NCBI GenBank assembly: GCA_003241485.1
Contig: QFQD01000103.1
Location: 1-8,595, forward strand
Direction of reading: 5' to 3'
Source of the DNA: Ancylobacter novellus
GTDB taxonomy: Bacteria > Pseudomonadota > Alphaproteobacteria > Rhizobiales > Xanthobacteraceae
DNA length: 8,595 bases
Positions 1 to 6,841 of the stretch are shown here, one piece after another; positions within the stretch are counted from its first letter, which is position 1, and every line of letters begins with the position of its first letter. Made by a program: the position numbers and the translations under genes. The notes below the pieces were generated by a model. The model had not been told where the DNA came from. It made no database searches and worked only from the letters and a program-made list of their open reading frames with translations.

Positions 1-1550
1 GCCGGCGCACCGTATCGACACGCCGGACAAGGCGATCGGCAAGACGGTGTACGGCATCGACGTGCTGCGGCCCGGCACGCGCTTCGCCACCTTCATGGCC
101 TCGCCGGTGATCGGCGGCAAGGTCGCCCAGGTTGACCCGGCGCCGGCGCTGGCCCAGCCGGGTGTGCGCCAGGTGGTGGTGCTCGACGATCTCGTCGCGG
201 TGGTCGCCGACAACACATGGGCGGCCCAGCAGGGCCTCGCCGCGCTCAGCATCGAGTGGGCGGACGGAGCGAATGCCGCGTTGGGTCAGGCGCAGCTCTG
301 GGCCGATATCGAGAAGGCCGCGCAGGGGCCGGGCGTGACGGCGCAGAAGGAAGGCGACGCGCTAGCGCGGCTCGGCACGGGCACGCTGTTCGAGGCAAGC
401 TACGAACTGCCCTTCCTCGCCCATACGCCGATGGAGCCGCTGAACTGCACCGTGCATGTGCATGACGGCGCAGGTGCCGGGCTTCTGCCAGATGGGGGCG
501 GCCAAGGTGCTCGGCATCGACCCCTCCAAGGTGACGATCAACAACCACATCATCGGCGGCGGCTTCGGTCGCCGGCTGGAAGCTGATTACGCCGTCACCG
601 CCACCCGCATCGCGCAGAAGGTCGACGGGCCGTTGAAGGTGATCTGGTCGCGCGAGGAGGACATCAAGCAGGACATCTTGCGCCCGCTCTATCACGATCG
701 GCTCAAGGCGCGGGTCGAGAACGGCAAGGTCACGGCCTGGCATCACCGCGTCACCGGCGCCTCGATCCTCGCGCGCTGGCTGCCGCCGGCCTTCAAGGAC
801 GGCATTGACGGCGACGCGGTCGACGGGGCGATTGACCCGCCCTATGCCTTCCCGAACATCCTCGTCGAATATGTCCGCCATGAGAGCGCGGTCCCGGTCG
901 GCTTCTGGCGCGGCGTGGGGCCCAACAGCAGCGTGTTCTCCGCCGAGAGCTTCCTCGACCTGATCGCGCGCAGCAGCAAGGTGGACCCCGTCGCGTTTCG
1001 CCGCGGCATGCTGGAGAAGACGCCGCGCGCGCTCGCCGTGCTTGAAGCCGTGACCCGCAAGGCGGGCTGGGGCACGCCGGCGTCCGCCTCCGCCTTTGGC
1101 GGCCGCACCGGGCGCGGCGTCGCGCTGATGCATGCCTTCGGCAGCTTCCTCGCCTGCGTCGCGGATGTGGCCGTCGCGGACAGCGGCGATGTGCGCGTGA
1201 CCCGTGTGGTGGTGGCGGCCGATGTCGGCAGCGTCATCAATCCCGACATCGTGGTCGCGCAGATTCAGGGCGGGGTCACCTTCGGCCTCACCACGGTGCT
1301 GCATGACGCCATCACCATCGAGAATGGCAGCATCCAGCAGAGCAATTTCCATGACTACCGGCTGATCCGCATCGACGAGATGCCGACCATCGAGGTGGAA
1401 CTGCTCGCGAGCACCGAGAAGCCGGGCGGTATCGGCGAGCCGGGCACGGTGATCGTCCAGCCCGCCATCGCCAATGCGATCTTCGCCGCCACCGGGGTGC
1501 AGCTCACGCGCATGCCGGTGGACCGCGCTCTCCTTGCAAAGGCGGTGTGA
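1..1550 (+). pseudogene. Molybdopterin-binding large subunit of xanthine dehydrogenase-family oxidase (IorB type), 5'-partial and frameshifted
   Basis: This is the C-terminal two thirds of an isoquinoline 1-oxidoreductase beta-like subunit, which carries the Mo cofactor and hydroxylates N-heterocycles or aldehydes in the periplasm. The frame is open from base 2 and reads RIDTPDKAIGKTVYGIDV, a typical family segment, then continues to MEPLNCTVHV. At about 465-470 the family sequence jumps to the next frame, which begins TAQVPGFCQ and runs unbroken to TGA 1548-1550. The first frame, left alone, ends at 586. The second frame keeps GGGFGRR (562-582), the FWRGVGP block (about 904-924) and GIGEPG, whose Glu (codon 1437-1439) matches the catalytic Glu of the family. 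Between VHV and QVPG the family normally has about 11 residues where only 10 bases remain here, so roughly 23 bases are missing. The rest is well preserved, so the lesion is recent or is an assembly error. The small 2Fe-2S subunit is expected upstream, outside the window. The family is clear; the substrate is unknown. Confidence 0.88.
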
Positions 1551-1552
1551 CG

Positions 1553-2890
1553 ATGGCCAGGTCCAAACTGCTCCTCTCGCTTGGCGCTCTCGTCGTGGCC
1601 GGTGGTATCGTCGCCCTTGGCGTCGTCGGCTGGATGGTGTTCCAGCCCGGCGCCTATGGCTTCGCCAAGGGGACCGAGGTCGCACTCGCCGACTACAAGA
1701 GCGGCTCGCCGACCGGCATTCCCGTAGAACTCGCGAGCGCGGACGCCGCCACCAAGGCGACCTACATCACCCGCATGGCCGATTGCGAGGCGTGTCACAC
1801 GGCCAAGGGCGGCCAGCGCTTTGCCGGCGGGAGGCCCTTCGTGCTGCCCTTCGGCACCATCTACACCCCCAACATCACGCCGGACCCGGAGACGGGCATC
1901 GGCAGATGGACCGATGCGCAATTCCTCAACGCGCTGCATCGCGGCGTGGCGCCGGACGGCTCGCGCTACTACCCGGCCTTCCCCTATCCGTCCTACACGC
2001 TGCTGACGGACGAGGACGCGCTGGCGATCAAGGCCTATCTCTTCGCGCTGAAGCCGGTGAAGCAGGCGAACAAGCCGAACACCTTCGTCTTCCCCTTCAA
2101 CCAGCGCTGGCTGATGGCGATCTGGGCGACCTTGTTCAACCCGGATGAGCGCTTCCGCCCGGTCGAGGGCCAGAGCGCGGAATGGAACCGCGGTGCCTAT
2201 CTGGTCGAGGCGGCCGGCCATTGCGGCGAGTGCCACACGCCGCGCAACCTGATGCAGGCGCTGGACCAGCGGCGCAAATTCGCCGGCGGCGTCGCCGAGG
2301 GGTGGAACGCCTACAACATCTCCGCCGACAAGGTGAGCGGCATCGGCGACTGGACGGCTGAGCAGCTCACCGCCTATCTCGCCGCCGGCCATGCCCGGGA
2401 CCGGGGCACCGCTTCCGGGCCGATGGGCGAGGCGGTGGAACTCAGCCTGTCGCACCTCGTGCCATCCGACATCGCGGCCATCGTCACCTATGTCCGCAGC
2501 GTGCCGCCTGTGGCGAGTGACCTGCCGCCGCTGGCCGGCGCAGCCTCCGCCACGCCGCGCCTGGACAAGCTCGCCAATCCTGTCGGCCAGCGCATGTTCG
2601 AGGGCAATTGCGCCAGCTGCCATGGCTGGACCGGGGCAGGAGCGGTGCGCGAACAGGCGCAGCTCACCGGCGCGCGTTCGGTCAACGACCCGAGCGGTGT
2701 CAATGTGGCGCTGATGATCCTGCACGGCTCGGGCGCGGTTTGGCCCGGCCATCCGCTGATGCCCGGCTTCGGCAAGGCCTATTCCGACACCGAGATCGCG
2801 GCGGTCGCCAATTATGTGACGGCCCGCTTCGGCACGACACCCTCAACCCTCACCGCCGTCGACGTGGCGAAGCTGCGAGAGATGGAGTGA
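1553..2890 (+). CDS. Membrane-anchored tri-heme cytochrome c, electron acceptor of the Mo-hydroxylase
   Basis: This 445-residue protein likely passes electrons from the periplasmic IorB-type hydroxylase to the respiratory chain, as in cytochrome subunits of membrane alcohol and aldehyde dehydrogenases. An N-terminal hydrophobic stretch (about residues 5-30) forms a signal anchor. Three cytochrome c domains follow, with heme motifs CEACH (78-82), CGECH (224-228) and CASCH (353-357). Probable axial methionines are M291 in GPMGEAVE for heme 2 and M403 in LMPGFG for heme 3. Domain 1 contains no methionine after its heme motif; the usual position reads YYPAFPYPSY. The length and domain order fit the family. 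ATG 1553 has AAAGG (1538-1542) 10 nt upstream. GTG 1547, which overlaps the preceding stop as GTGA, would add two residues and is an equally possible start that would couple translation to the large subunit. Because that subunit is frameshifted, expression of this gene may be reduced. Confidence 0.93.
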   Translation: MARSKLLLSLGALVVAGGIVALGVVGWMVFQPGAYGFAKGTEVALADYKSGSPTGIPVELASADAATKATYITRMADCEACHTAKGGQRFAGGRPFVLPFGTIYTPNITPDPETGIGRWTDAQFLNALHRGVAPDGSRYYPAFPYPSYTLLTDEDALAIKAYLFALKPVKQANKPNTFVFPFNQRWLMAIWATLFNPDERFRPVEGQSAEWNRGAYLVEAAGHCGECHTPRNLMQALDQRRKFAGGVAEGWNAYNISADKVSGIGDWTAEQLTAYLAAGHARDRGTASGPMGEAVELSLSHLVPSDIAAIVTYVRSVPPVASDLPPLAGAASATPRLDKLANPVGQRMFEGNCASCHGWTGAGAVREQAQLTGARSVNDPSGVNVALMILHGSGAVWPGHPLMPGFGKAYSDTEIAAVANYVTARFGTTPSTLTAVDVAKLREME

Positions 2891-2968
2891 GGGTCTAACG
2901 CCTCGCCGCCGGGGGCGTCTGGCGCGGCTGGACAAGGCTTGCCGCGAATGAACCCCGCCCGTGGCGCG

Positions 2969-2992
2969 GACGGATCAGACGGCTGATCCGTC
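2969..2992. terminator. Perfect 10-bp hairpin between convergent genes (candidate bidirectional terminator)
   Basis: Bases 2969-2978 (GACGGATCAG) pair perfectly with 2983-2992 across a 4-nt loop (ACGG). The hairpin lies about 80 nt after the cytochrome stop and covers the last codons and TGA stop (2977-2975 on the minus strand) of the ArsR gene. No run of T follows in either direction, so it is not a classic intrinsic terminator. It could act with Rho or protect the 3' end. The rest of 2891-2968 shows nothing recognisable. Confidence 0.45.
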
Positions 2993-3406
2993 ATGCCGCA
3001 GGATGCGGCCGAACAGGGCGGCGCCCGGGGCGCGGGGGCGCGCTGGCCGGTCAATGGCCGCCGCCGGCGCCGGCAGGGGGCCCGCCTCGCCCCGGTCCGT
3101 CTCGGTCCGGCCTGATTCGTCACGGCCGAACTGCGCCTCGATGCTGCGCACGCACAGCGCCACGCTGGCATCCGCCAGCCGGTAAAACACTTGTCTGGCG
3201 GCGCGCCGCGTGGCGACGAGTCCGGCGCGCCGCAGTTCGCCAAGCTGCTGGCTCAGCGCGGGCTGGCCGATTTCCGTGGCTGAGTCGATCTCGCTCACCG
3301 TCATCTCACCGGCCTGGAGATGAGAGAGGATGAGCAGCCGCTGCGGCTGGGCGAAGCTGCGCAGCTTCTCCACCGCCTTGTCGGCTTCCTCGCGAGTCAG
3401 CGGCAT
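2975..3406 (-). CDS. ArsR-family transcriptional regulator, BigR/SqrR-like, without the usual sensing cysteines
   Basis: This 143-residue winged-helix repressor probably controls the surrounding sulfide/persulfide genes. The DNA-binding core spans about residues 12-93. The segment EIGQPALSQQLGELRRAGLV (45-64) is the helix-turn-helix and closely resembles BigR of Xylella and Agrobacterium. The wing reads RQVFYRL (71-77). As I recall BigR, its two reactive cysteines lie in a VCTL-type helix 2 segment and a FCAQ-type helix 5 segment. Here these positions read LSHL (Ser28) and QFGR (Gly94). The only cysteine is Cys85 (ALCVRS). After residue 94 comes a 49-residue tail rich in Ala, Pro, Arg and Gly with no known domain, absent from BigR-length proteins. 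The start ATG at 3406 has a GGGAG Shine-Dalgarno about 7 nt upstream. It lies 4 nt after the peroxiredoxin stop, so the two genes form an operon. Longer upstream starts would run into the peroxiredoxin gene and are unlikely. Confidence 0.9.
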   Translation of the reverse strand: MPLTREEADKAVEKLRSFAQPQRLLILSHLQAGEMTVSEIDSATEIGQPALSQQLGELRRAGLVATRRAARQVFYRLADASVALCVRSIEAQFGRDESGRTETDRGEAGPLPAPAAAIDRPARPRAPGAALFGRILRHDGSAV

Positions 3407-3410
3407 CGGT

Positions 3411-4064
3411 TCACTCCCGCTCAAGCACCTGACAGAACCAGGCGGGGTTGGTGCCGGCGAGCGCGGTCTCGTCGGTGAGCGGGCGCAGCACCGGGTCACC
3501 CGGCTGCCAGCCCTCCGGCGTCACGGCATCCCCCGCCTCGACGCGCTTGAGCGCCGTGGCGAGCCGAAGCATTTCGCGCGCCGAGCGGCCGACCGACATC
3601 GGGTACCAGATGATCGCCCGCACAATGCCCTGCGGATCGATGAAATAGCTCGCCCGCACGGTGGAGGAATCCTGCGCGGTCTCGTCGAGCATGCCATAGG
3701 CGCGGCTGATGACGAGCGAGGTGTCCTCCACCACGGGGAAGGGCACCTCGACCTCGAAGGCGCCGCGGATCGCCCGCAGCCAGCCCAGATGCGAGAACAG
3801 GCTGTCCACCGACAGGCCGATCAGAGCGACGTCCAGCGCCTCGAATTGCGGGGCGAGACGGGCCAGCGCGATGAACTCGCTGGTGCAGACCGGCGTGAAA
3901 TCCGCGGGATGCGAGAACAGCACGACCCAGCGGCCACGGTAGTCGGACAGCTGAATCTGCCCCTTTGTCGAGCGCGCGGTGAACACGGGCGCGGCGTCGC
4001 CGATCCGCAGCGGGCGGGGGGCGGCAAGGGCGGGATCACGATCGGGAGCGGGTGTGGCGGTCAT
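3411..4064 (-). CDS. Peroxiredoxin, Prx6/AhpC-TSA family
   Basis: This 217-residue cytosolic thiol peroxidase reduces hydrogen peroxide, organic peroxides or possibly per- and polysulfides. The thioredoxin-fold domain starts near IGDAAPVF (21-28). The active site HPADFTPVCT fits PxxxTxxC, with Pro53, Thr57 and peroxidatic Cys60. The GMLDE segment and YPMSVGR (154-160), carrying the likely active-site Arg160, are typical of the Prx6 branch. The only other cysteine is Cys211 in the C-terminal WFCQV, at the place where archaeal Prx6 relatives also carry C-terminal cysteines, so it might act as a resolving thiol. ATG 4064 is preferred because AGAGG lies just upstream and homology begins soon after. 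The ATG at 4106 adds 14 residues of poor character, lacks a Shine-Dalgarno and sits inside the AT-rich operator region. It is first in a two-gene operon with the ArsR regulator, divergent from the persulfide dioxygenase. Confidence 0.92.
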   Translation of the reverse strand: MTATPAPDRDPALAAPRPLRIGDAAPVFTARSTKGQIQLSDYRGRWVVLFSHPADFTPVCTSEFIALARLAPQFEALDVALIGLSVDSLFSHLGWLRAIRGAFEVEVPFPVVEDTSLVISRAYGMLDETAQDSSTVRASYFIDPQGIVRAIIWYPMSVGRSAREMLRLATALKRVEAGDAVTPEGWQPGDPVLRPLTDETALAGTNPAWFCQVLERE

Positions 4065-4103
4065 ATCCTCTGATTGCCTCTTGAACGGCGGGCGCGCAAT
4101 CCG

Positions 4104-4148
4104 CATTTACAATTACACAGATTATGTAAATATGAAATTATAGATATT
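4104..4148. promoter_or_regulatory. AT-rich divergent control region with operator-like dyad
   Basis: The intergenic gap between the divergent starts (4065-4159) contains a 45-nt stretch with 37 A/T bases in otherwise GC-rich DNA. Inside it, ATTTACA (4105-4111) is mirrored exactly by TGTAAAT (4125-4131). A second left half-site TTACA (4113-4117) also pairs with TGTAA (4125-4129) over a 7-nt spacer. This is the size and symmetry expected of an ArsR-family operator. TTTACA (4106-4111) is -35-like and a minus-strand TATAAT (4142-4137) is -10-like, but neither has a well-spaced partner, so the promoters are not assigned. The nearest candidate ligand is the ArsR protein encoded at the end of the leftward operon. 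Confidence 0.6.
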
Positions 4149-4154
4149 GGAGGG
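4149..4154 (+). promoter_or_regulatory. Shine-Dalgarno of the persulfide dioxygenase gene
   Basis: GGAGGG lies 5 nt before ATG 4160 and fixes this as the start of the dioxygenase gene. It follows directly after the AT-rich control region. Confidence 0.75.
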
Positions 4155-4159
4155 ACGCC

Positions 4160-5101
4160 ATGTCCGAACCCGCCCAAACATCCGACGCTGTTCTCGAACG
4201 GGCCGCCAGGCAGATCACCGCCGCCCGCGCCGACGCCAACCGTCTGGCGGTCGAGGCCTTCTTCGACGAGCCGACCAACACCGCGAGCTATGTGATTCAT
4301 GACCCCGCCACCGGGCGGGCGGCCATCGTCGACAGCGTGCTGGATTTCGATGCGGCTTCGGGGCGCACATCCACCGCCTCGGCCGATGCCATCATCGCCT
4401 TCGTGCGAGAGAAGGGGCTGACCATCGACTGGCTGCTGGAGACCCACGCCCATGCCGACCACCTGTCGGCGGCGCCCTACATCCAGCGCGAGCTCGGCGG
4501 AAAGCTCGCCATCGGGCGCGAGATCATCACGGTCCAGAACGTGTTCGGGAAGATCTTCAATTTCGGCACCGAGTTCGCGCGTGACGGGTCCGAGTTCGAC
4601 CGGCTGTTCGACGATGGCGATACGTTCAGCGTCGGTTCCATCCCGGCCACGGTGCTGCATGTTCCCGGCCATACGCCGGCGGACATGGCCTATGTCATCG
4701 GCGACGTGGTGTTCACCGGCGACACGCTGTTCATGCCCGATTTCGGCACCGCCCGCGCCGACTTCCCCGGCGGCGATGCGCGCCAGCTCTACCACTCCAT
4801 CCGCCGGCTGCTGGCGCTGCCGGCCGAGACGCGGCTGTTCCTGTGTCACGACTACAAGGCGCCCGGCCGCGACACCTATGCGTGGGAAACCACCGTCGGG
4901 GCCGAGCGCGCCGGCAATATCCACGCCCGCGACGGGGTGGATGAGGCGGCCTTCGTGGACATGCGCACCAAGCGCGACGCCACGCTGGCCATGCCCAAGC
5001 TCATCCTGCCCTCGGTGCAGGTGAACATGCGCGCCGGCCATCTTCCCGAGCCGGAGGAAAACGGCCGGCGCTATCTCAAGCTGCCGCTCGACACGCTCTG
5101 A
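4160..5101 (+). CDS. ETHE1-like persulfide dioxygenase (metallo-beta-lactamase fold)
   Basis: This 313-residue, probably cytosolic mononuclear iron enzyme oxidises glutathione persulfide to sulfite plus glutathione. The MBL signature THAHADHL provides His96, His98, Asp100 and His101. His171 (HVPGHTP), Asp188 (FTGDTLF) and His230 (LFLCHDY) complete the metal-site set. By analogy with ETHE1, His96, His171 and Asp188 would hold the single iron. The segment FGTARADFPGGDA (195-207) matches the ETHE1 type rather than glyoxalase II. The C-terminal part (about 278-312) is like that of Blh (beta-lactamase-like hydrolase) proteins of bigR operons, but the DUF442 domain that Blh carries at its N-terminus is absent. 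That domain is instead fused to the next gene product. The gene opens the rightward operon; 54 nt separate it from the SQR fusion. It supplies the persulfide-to-sulfite step downstream of SQR. Confidence 0.93.
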   Translation: MSEPAQTSDAVLERAARQITAARADANRLAVEAFFDEPTNTASYVIHDPATGRAAIVDSVLDFDAASGRTSTASADAIIAFVREKGLTIDWLLETHAHADHLSAAPYIQRELGGKLAIGREIITVQNVFGKIFNFGTEFARDGSEFDRLFDDGDTFSVGSIPATVLHVPGHTPADMAYVIGDVVFTGDTLFMPDFGTARADFPGGDARQLYHSIRRLLALPAETRLFLCHDYKAPGRDTYAWETTVGAERAGNIHARDGVDEAAFVDMRTKRDATLAMPKLILPSVQVNMRAGHLPEPEENGRRYLKLPLDTL

Positions 5102-5106
5102 GGGCC

Positions 5107-5121
5107 GGCGCGTACCGCGCC
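5107..5121 (+). other. Small GC-rich intercistronic hairpin
   Basis: GGCGCG (5107-5112) pairs perfectly with CGCGCC (5116-5121) over a TAC loop, starting 5 nt after the dioxygenase stop. No T-run follows. It could stabilise the upstream message or slightly reduce readthrough to the SQR gene, but in GC-rich DNA a 6-bp stem may be chance. Confidence 0.3.
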
Positions 5122-5155
5122 CGCCTCGCCACCAATGAAAATCGAGGAAACGCCC

Positions 5156-6841
5156 ATGACGCCGAAACAGATCGTGCCGGAATTTCACGTGTGCGGCCAG
5201 ATGGACGAGGCCACGCTGGCGGAGGCGGCGGCATCCGGCTTCCGGGCGGTGATCTGTAACCGGCCCGACGGCGAGGAGCCGGGCCAGCTGCCAGCCGGCG
5301 ATGTCGCCGCCGCGGCCGGGGCGCTCGGCATGGCGTTCGTCCATATTCCCGTGGCGCCAGGCACCTATAGCGACGCCGACGTGGACCGCATGCGCGCGGC
5401 GCTCGACAGCCTGCCCGGCCCGGTGCTCGGCTATTGCCGAACCGGCACGCGCGCCGCGACGCTGTGGGCGTTGGCGCAGGCCGGCCGTCTTCCGCCCGAG
5501 AACATCATCGCACGCGCCTCCGCCGCCGGCATCGATGTCAGCGCGCAGCGGGCGCGGCTGGCGGCCAGCCGGGGCGTGGAGCGAGCGGGCCTGCCGAAAA
5601 CGCATGATGTGGTGATCGTCGGCGGCGGCGCGGCGGGCATCGCCACCGCCTCAAGCCTGCTGAAGCGGCGGCCCTCGCTCGATATCGTCATCGTCGAGCC
5701 GGCCGAATGCCATTACTACCAGCCCGGCTGGACCATGGTCGGCGCCGGCGTGTTCCAGCCGGAGACCACGCGCGTTCCCATGGGCGCGGTGATGCCGGAA
5801 CGTGTCACCTGGGTGAGGCAGGCGGCGGCCGGCTTCCTGCCGGAAACGAACGAAGTCGTTCTCGCCGACGGATCCTCCTTGAGGTACCGCGTGCTGGTGG
5901 CCGCGCCGGGGCTGCGGCTGGCCTGGGAGGCCATTCCCGGTCTTCCCGAGGCGCTGGGGAAAAACGGCGTCACCTCGAATTACCGCTTCGATCTCGCCCC
6001 CTATACCTTCCGCCTCGCCAGCACGGTGAAGGAGGGGCGGGCACTGTTCACCCAGCCGGCCATGCCGATCAAATGCGCCGGTGCGCCGCAGAAGGCGATG
6101 TACCTCTCCTGCGACATCTGGCGCGAGGCCGGAGCGCTGCCGCGCATGGAGGTGGAGTTCCATAATGCCGGCGGCGTGCTGTTCGGCGTGCCGACCTATG
6201 TTCCCGCGCTGATGGAATATGTCGAGCGCTACGGGATCGACCTTCATTTCAGCTCGACACTCGTCGCTGTCGACGGCGCCGCGCGCGTCGCGACCTTCGA
6301 GCGCAAGGCAAGTGACGGTACCACCGAGCGCGTGGAGCGCGGCTTCGACATGCTCCATGCCGTGCCGCCGCAGAAGCCGCTCGACGTCATCGCCGCCAGC
6401 CCGCTGGCGGGGGCGGGGGGCTGGATCGAGGTCGATCCGGCGACGCTGCGCCACGCCCGCCACTCCGACATTTTCGCGCTGGGCGATGCCACCAATACGC
6501 CCAACGCCAAGACCGCAGCCGCCGCGCGCAAACAGGCGCCAGTGGTGGCGGTGAACGTGCTGGCCGCGCTGGATGGGAAGGCGCCCGCCGCGCAGTATGA
6601 CGGCTACGGCTCGTGCCCGCTGACCGTGGAGCGCGGCAAGATCGTGCTGGCGGAATTCGGCTATGGCGGCGCGCTGCTGCCGACCTTCCCGCGCTGGCTG
6701 CTCGACGGGACGCGCCCGACGCGGCTCGCCTGGTTTCTCAAGGACCGCATGCTGCCGCCGATCTACTGGCACGCCATGCTGAAGGGCCGGGAGTGGCTGT
6801 GCCAGCCCGCGCCGATCGCTCCGGCAAAAGAGGCCGCCTGA
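5156..6841 (+). CDS. DUF442 domain-sulfide:quinone oxidoreductase fusion protein
   Basis: This 561-residue protein joins two domains. Residues about 1-125 form a DUF442 (TIGR01244, tyrosine phosphatase/rhodanese-like) domain with active-site loop YCRTGTRA (Cys94, Arg99), possibly handling persulfide sulfur. Residues about 149-550 form an FAD-dependent sulfide:quinone oxidoreductase of the mitochondrial SQRDL type, which oxidises H2S at the membrane face, reduces quinone and transfers sulfane sulfur to a thiol. It shows the FAD motif GGGAAG (156-161), catalytic cysteines Cys307 (PIKCAGAPQK) and Cys487 (YGSCPLTV), the second FAD motif LGDATNTPNAKT (442-453), and a C-terminal region with PTFPRW and PPIYWHAMLKGREW that likely mediates membrane contact. 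The spacing of the two cysteines is close to that of human SQRDL. ATG 5156 is chosen because GAGGAAA (5144-5150) precedes it by 5 nt; ATG 5135 would add seven residues without a good site. The stop overlaps the start of the exporter gene (TGATG). Confidence 0.93.
   Translation: MTPKQIVPEFHVCGQMDEATLAEAAASGFRAVICNRPDGEEPGQLPAGDVAAAAGALGMAFVHIPVAPGTYSDADVDRMRAALDSLPGPVLGYCRTGTRAATLWALAQAGRLPPENIIARASAAGIDVSAQRARLAASRGVERAGLPKTHDVVIVGGGAAGIATASSLLKRRPSLDIVIVEPAECHYYQPGWTMVGAGVFQPETTRVPMGAVMPERVTWVRQAAAGFLPETNEVVLADGSSLRYRVLVAAPGLRLAWEAIPGLPEALGKNGVTSNYRFDLAPYTFRLASTVKEGRALFTQPAMPIKCAGAPQKAMYLSCDIWREAGALPRMEVEFHNAGGVLFGVPTYVPALMEYVERYGIDLHFSSTLVAVDGAARVATFERKASDGTTERVERGFDMLHAVPPQKPLDVIAASPLAGAGGWIEVDPATLRHARHSDIFALGDATNTPNAKTAAAARKQAPVVAVNVLAALDGKAPAAQYDGYGSCPLTVERGKIVLAEFGYGGALLPTFPRWLLDGTRPTRLAWFLKDRMLPPIYWHAMLKGREWLCQPAPIAPAKEAA

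Noticed and set aside
456..500. Programmed ribosomal frameshift in the hydroxylase gene
   Set aside because: No slippery heptamer or obvious stimulatory structure is seen, and conserved residues are missing as well as the frame being changed, which a programmed shift would not explain.
246..2752. Two long minus-strand open frames (246-1685 and 1355-2752) opposite the hydroxylase and cytochrome genes
   Set aside because: They are antisense shadows typical of GC-rich DNA: Arg/Ala/His/Gly-rich translations with no recognisable domain, opposite clearly homologous genes.
3407..3499. Longer ArsR start at 3499
   Set aside because: It would overlap 89 nt of the peroxiredoxin C-terminus and add 31 Pro/Ser/Arg-rich residues; ATG 3406 has a good GGGAG site and matches family length.
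4061..6772. Long minus-strand open frames (4061-5605, 5651-6772) opposite the dioxygenase and SQR genes
   Set aside because: Their composition reflects the complementary strand of strongly conserved enzymes; no start site or domain supports them.
6613..6840. Longer exporter start upstream of 6841
   Set aside because: The added part lies in another frame of the SQR C-terminus and is Arg/Ala-rich non-membrane sequence; ATG 6841 has a well-placed Shine-Dalgarno and begins the family homology.
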